From assembly GCA_041674865.1 (NCBI GenBank), contig JBAYUX010000054.1, forward strand, positions 1 through 6,678: 6,678 bases of DNA, read 5' to 3'. The translations under genes and the position numbers were made by a program. Positions 5,239-6,678 of this stretch are shown one piece after another (position 1 is the first letter of the stretch; every line of letters starts with the position of its first letter). The notes under the pieces were generated by a model, which searched no databases, was not told the origin of the DNA, and saw only the letters and a list, made by a program, of their open reading frames with translations. The stretch comes from CALREA01 sp041674865. Its GTDB lineage: Bacteria > Patescibacteriota > Gracilibacteria > UBA1369 > UBA12463.

Positions 5239-6678
5239 TTACTTTCCTGCTGCCTCTGACTCAGCTTTTTTCATCTGGTCAGCGCGCTCTTTGGCGGCTG
5301 CACGCTTTTTTTCATCGACTTCATAATCGTAACCCATGAGACCTGTCTCTCGAACAATATTCATGAGCTTCTCTGTTACATGAGGATCTCTTGCGATGGC
5401 CTCTTCGAGGACTCGTCCGTAGTTTTTGAAAGCATTATCAATCGACTTTTGCTTTTCGCCCTGCGCCTTATCGGTATCGTAGTTTGGTGTCTCCTGGAAA
5501 AGTAAATTTGTTGTCGTTTCGATTCCGAACTCTTTTCCGATTCTTCGAACCAAGTCTTGGAGCTGAACCTGGTGATAAATAACCGGCTGACCATCAACGA
5601 CTGATGGCTTTCTCATATGGTCTGGGGACATTCGATAGAGATCTGTACGATCTTTCATGTGACGCTTCGAGAGAAGTCCATCGTATCGAACAAACGCCTT
5701 GATTGATTGAGCAATCTTTTCTGGTGCTTCAGGATTATCCGATGATGAAAGTGTTTTGAGCCACTCACTGAACCCTGGGTATCCATTGAGATATCCTGCG
5801 GTTGTGAAGTACTTCTTCGAACCAGCAGAGTTACCGCAGGCAAGACCTGCCCACTCTTCATCAAGTAGCGGTACGATAAAGTGCGCATCATCGTGGTCGA
5901 TATTGGCATCAGCATTTCGCATCGCCTTGTTCGTACGAATCTGAGTTTTTTGATGCGTAAGCGCATATTTCCAAAGAAACTCTTTGACACGAGGACCCGG
6001 ACTGTACTTTCCTTTTTCTGGTACACCAGGATCTTTTGTGAAGAACTTCGCCATTTCTGAAATTTCATTAATGCTGTAAGGACCATCTTTGCTTTGGAAC
6101 ATTTTTTTCGAGCTCGAATCACCAAAGTAATCAAGGAATGGTAGGTTATTACACATATCATTTGCGATCGCACCAAGTCTCTCGAGTGTCATAATACGTG
6201 AGGCAATTCCGGTAACGATGTAGAAAACTTTATCTTCAACGGTTGCTTTTCCATTTTTAATAATAAATCTGACATATCCTTCGTATTCCTGCGGATTAAC
6301 CCAGCCACCTTCGCTCTGATTTTTGAGCATTTGCTTGAGACGACCAGAAACCTTACCCAAACTGAACGGATCACTCTCGAGCTCAGCAGCTGACTTGTTA
6401 AAGCCATCCATGCCTGAGTCATACGATCCTGAATTTTTGTTTGCCCAGCCCTGATAAAGCGCATCACCCCAGAGACTATCGATCGCCTTTCCAAAGGCGT
6501 CCATGCCATACATTCTCTTTCCTGTTTTTTCGTCGATACCAATTGGCGTATACGGATCACGATTCTGCGGAATAGGAATTCTGTTTTCATTTCTGAGACC
6601 CGGAATTCGGTTCATCGCCTCCCATGTTCGGATATCGTCCCATCGCATCTGACCCTTGTCGACGAGCACTTCGATACA
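5239..6678 (-). CDS. Large protein of unknown function, C-terminal part (5' end outside window)
   Basis: I do not recognise this protein. The frame is open for 479 codons to the window edge; the first possible start inside the window (GTG at 6669) has in-frame sense codons before it and is probably internal, so the real gene is longer. TAA stop at 5239-5241. The visible part has no membrane helix, no Walker or other nucleotide-binding motif and only three Cys in the open frame, but it is rich in Trp, Tyr and Gly and looks soluble and globular. Landmarks counted from the GTG: QMRWDDIRTWEAMNRI (7-22), two similar W/G-rich stretches around SLWGDALYQGWANK (65-78), a His/Asp cluster DHDDAHFIVPLLDEEWAG in the second half, and a Lys/Glu/Ala-rich, probably helical C-terminal tail. 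Leu and Arg codons (CTC/CTT, CGA/CGT) look like those of the atp genes, so no sign of recent transfer. It runs convergent to the operon and is not part of it. Confidence 0.85.
   Translation of the reverse strand, partial: CIEVLVDKGQMRWDDIRTWEAMNRIPGLRNENRIPIPQNRDPYTPIGIDEKTGKRMYGMDAFGKAIDSLWGDALYQGWANKNSGSYDSGMDGFNKSAAELESDPFSLGKVSGRLKQMLKNQSEGGWVNPQEYEGYVRFIIKNGKATVEDKVFYIVTGIASRIMTLERLGAIANDMCNNLPFLDYFGDSSSKKMFQSKDGPYSINEISEMAKFFTKDPGVPEKGKYSPGPRVKEFLWKYALTHQKTQIRTNKAMRNADANIDHDDAHFIVPLLDEEWAGLACGNSAGSKKYFTTAGYLNGYPGFSEWLKTLSSSDNPEAPEKIAQSIKAFVRYDGLLSKRHMKDRTDLYRMSPDHMRKPSVVDGQPVIYHQVQLQDLVRRIGKEFGIETTTNLLFQETPNYDTDKAQGEKQKSIDNAFKNYGRVLEEAIARDPHVTEKLMNIVRETGLMGYDYEVDEKKRAAAKERADQMKKAESEAAGK

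Noticed and set aside
1..5241. Alternative genetic code with TGA as glycine (code 25)
   Set aside because: No in-frame TGA occurs in any of the conserved genes, although glycine is frequent.
5655..6176. 173-codon open frame on the - strand in another frame of the unknown gene
   Set aside because: It overlaps the longer 479-codon frame, whose codon use resembles the atp genes; the shorter one is Ser/Arg/Lys-rich as expected of an out-of-frame translation.
1..6678. CRISPR array, tRNA or rRNA gene, insertion sequence or toxin-antitoxin pair
   Set aside because: No regularly spaced repeats, cloverleaf-like sequence, transposase motif or paired small genes were seen; nearly all bases are in the nine described genes, and no gene-free stretch exceeds 40 bases.

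Overview
The window is most of an F1Fo ATP synthase operon on the + strand, followed by the 3' part of an unrelated large gene on the - strand. Several traits suggest a member of the Candidate Phyla Radiation (Patescibacteria). These are a delta subunit of only 132 residues, a c subunit of the style seen in these genomes, tightly packed genes, and no Shine-Dalgarno sequence before any start. This is an inference from style (confidence about 0.6); no rRNA or other marker gene is present. The genes read cleanly in the standard code. None has an in-frame TGA, and all nine stops are TAA (7) or TAG (2).

Layout, + strand: the C-terminal part of atpC (epsilon, 1-277, cut by the window edge); a two-helix AtpZ/AtpI-type Fo accessory protein (289-588); atpB (a, 592-1503); atpE (c, 1536-1751); atpF (b, 1786-2283); atpH (short delta, 2320-2718); atpA (alpha, 2757-4262); atpG (gamma, 4288-5208). 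A 30-base convergent gap holding a small hairpin (5217-5238) separates atpG from a large open frame on the - strand (5239 to beyond 6678) whose product I do not recognise.

The usual bacterial order is atpI-B-E-F-H-A-G-D-C. Here epsilon comes first and nothing follows gamma, so the catalytic beta subunit (atpD) is not in the window and most likely lies just upstream of atpC. That makes the operon a circular permutation, (D)C-Z-B-E-F-H-A-G. The same rotation is known from N-ATPase operons (atpDCQRBEFAG), but this one keeps a delta gene and its c subunit lacks most of the Na+ ligands, so it looks like an H+-type enzyme of ordinary class.

Together the genes supply the membrane rotor and stator (a, c, b), the peripheral stalk cap (delta), the F1 head (alpha, with beta elsewhere) and the central stalk (gamma, epsilon). 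The oddities worth attention are the permuted order, the halved delta N-terminal domain, an epsilon without the ATP-sensing motif and with a basic His-rich tail, a c subunit with a degenerate glycine motif, a His-rich tail on subunit a, the G-poor leaders without Shine-Dalgarno sites, and the unidentified - strand protein. I did not find a clear new system such as a CRISPR array, toxin-antitoxin pair or mobile element.
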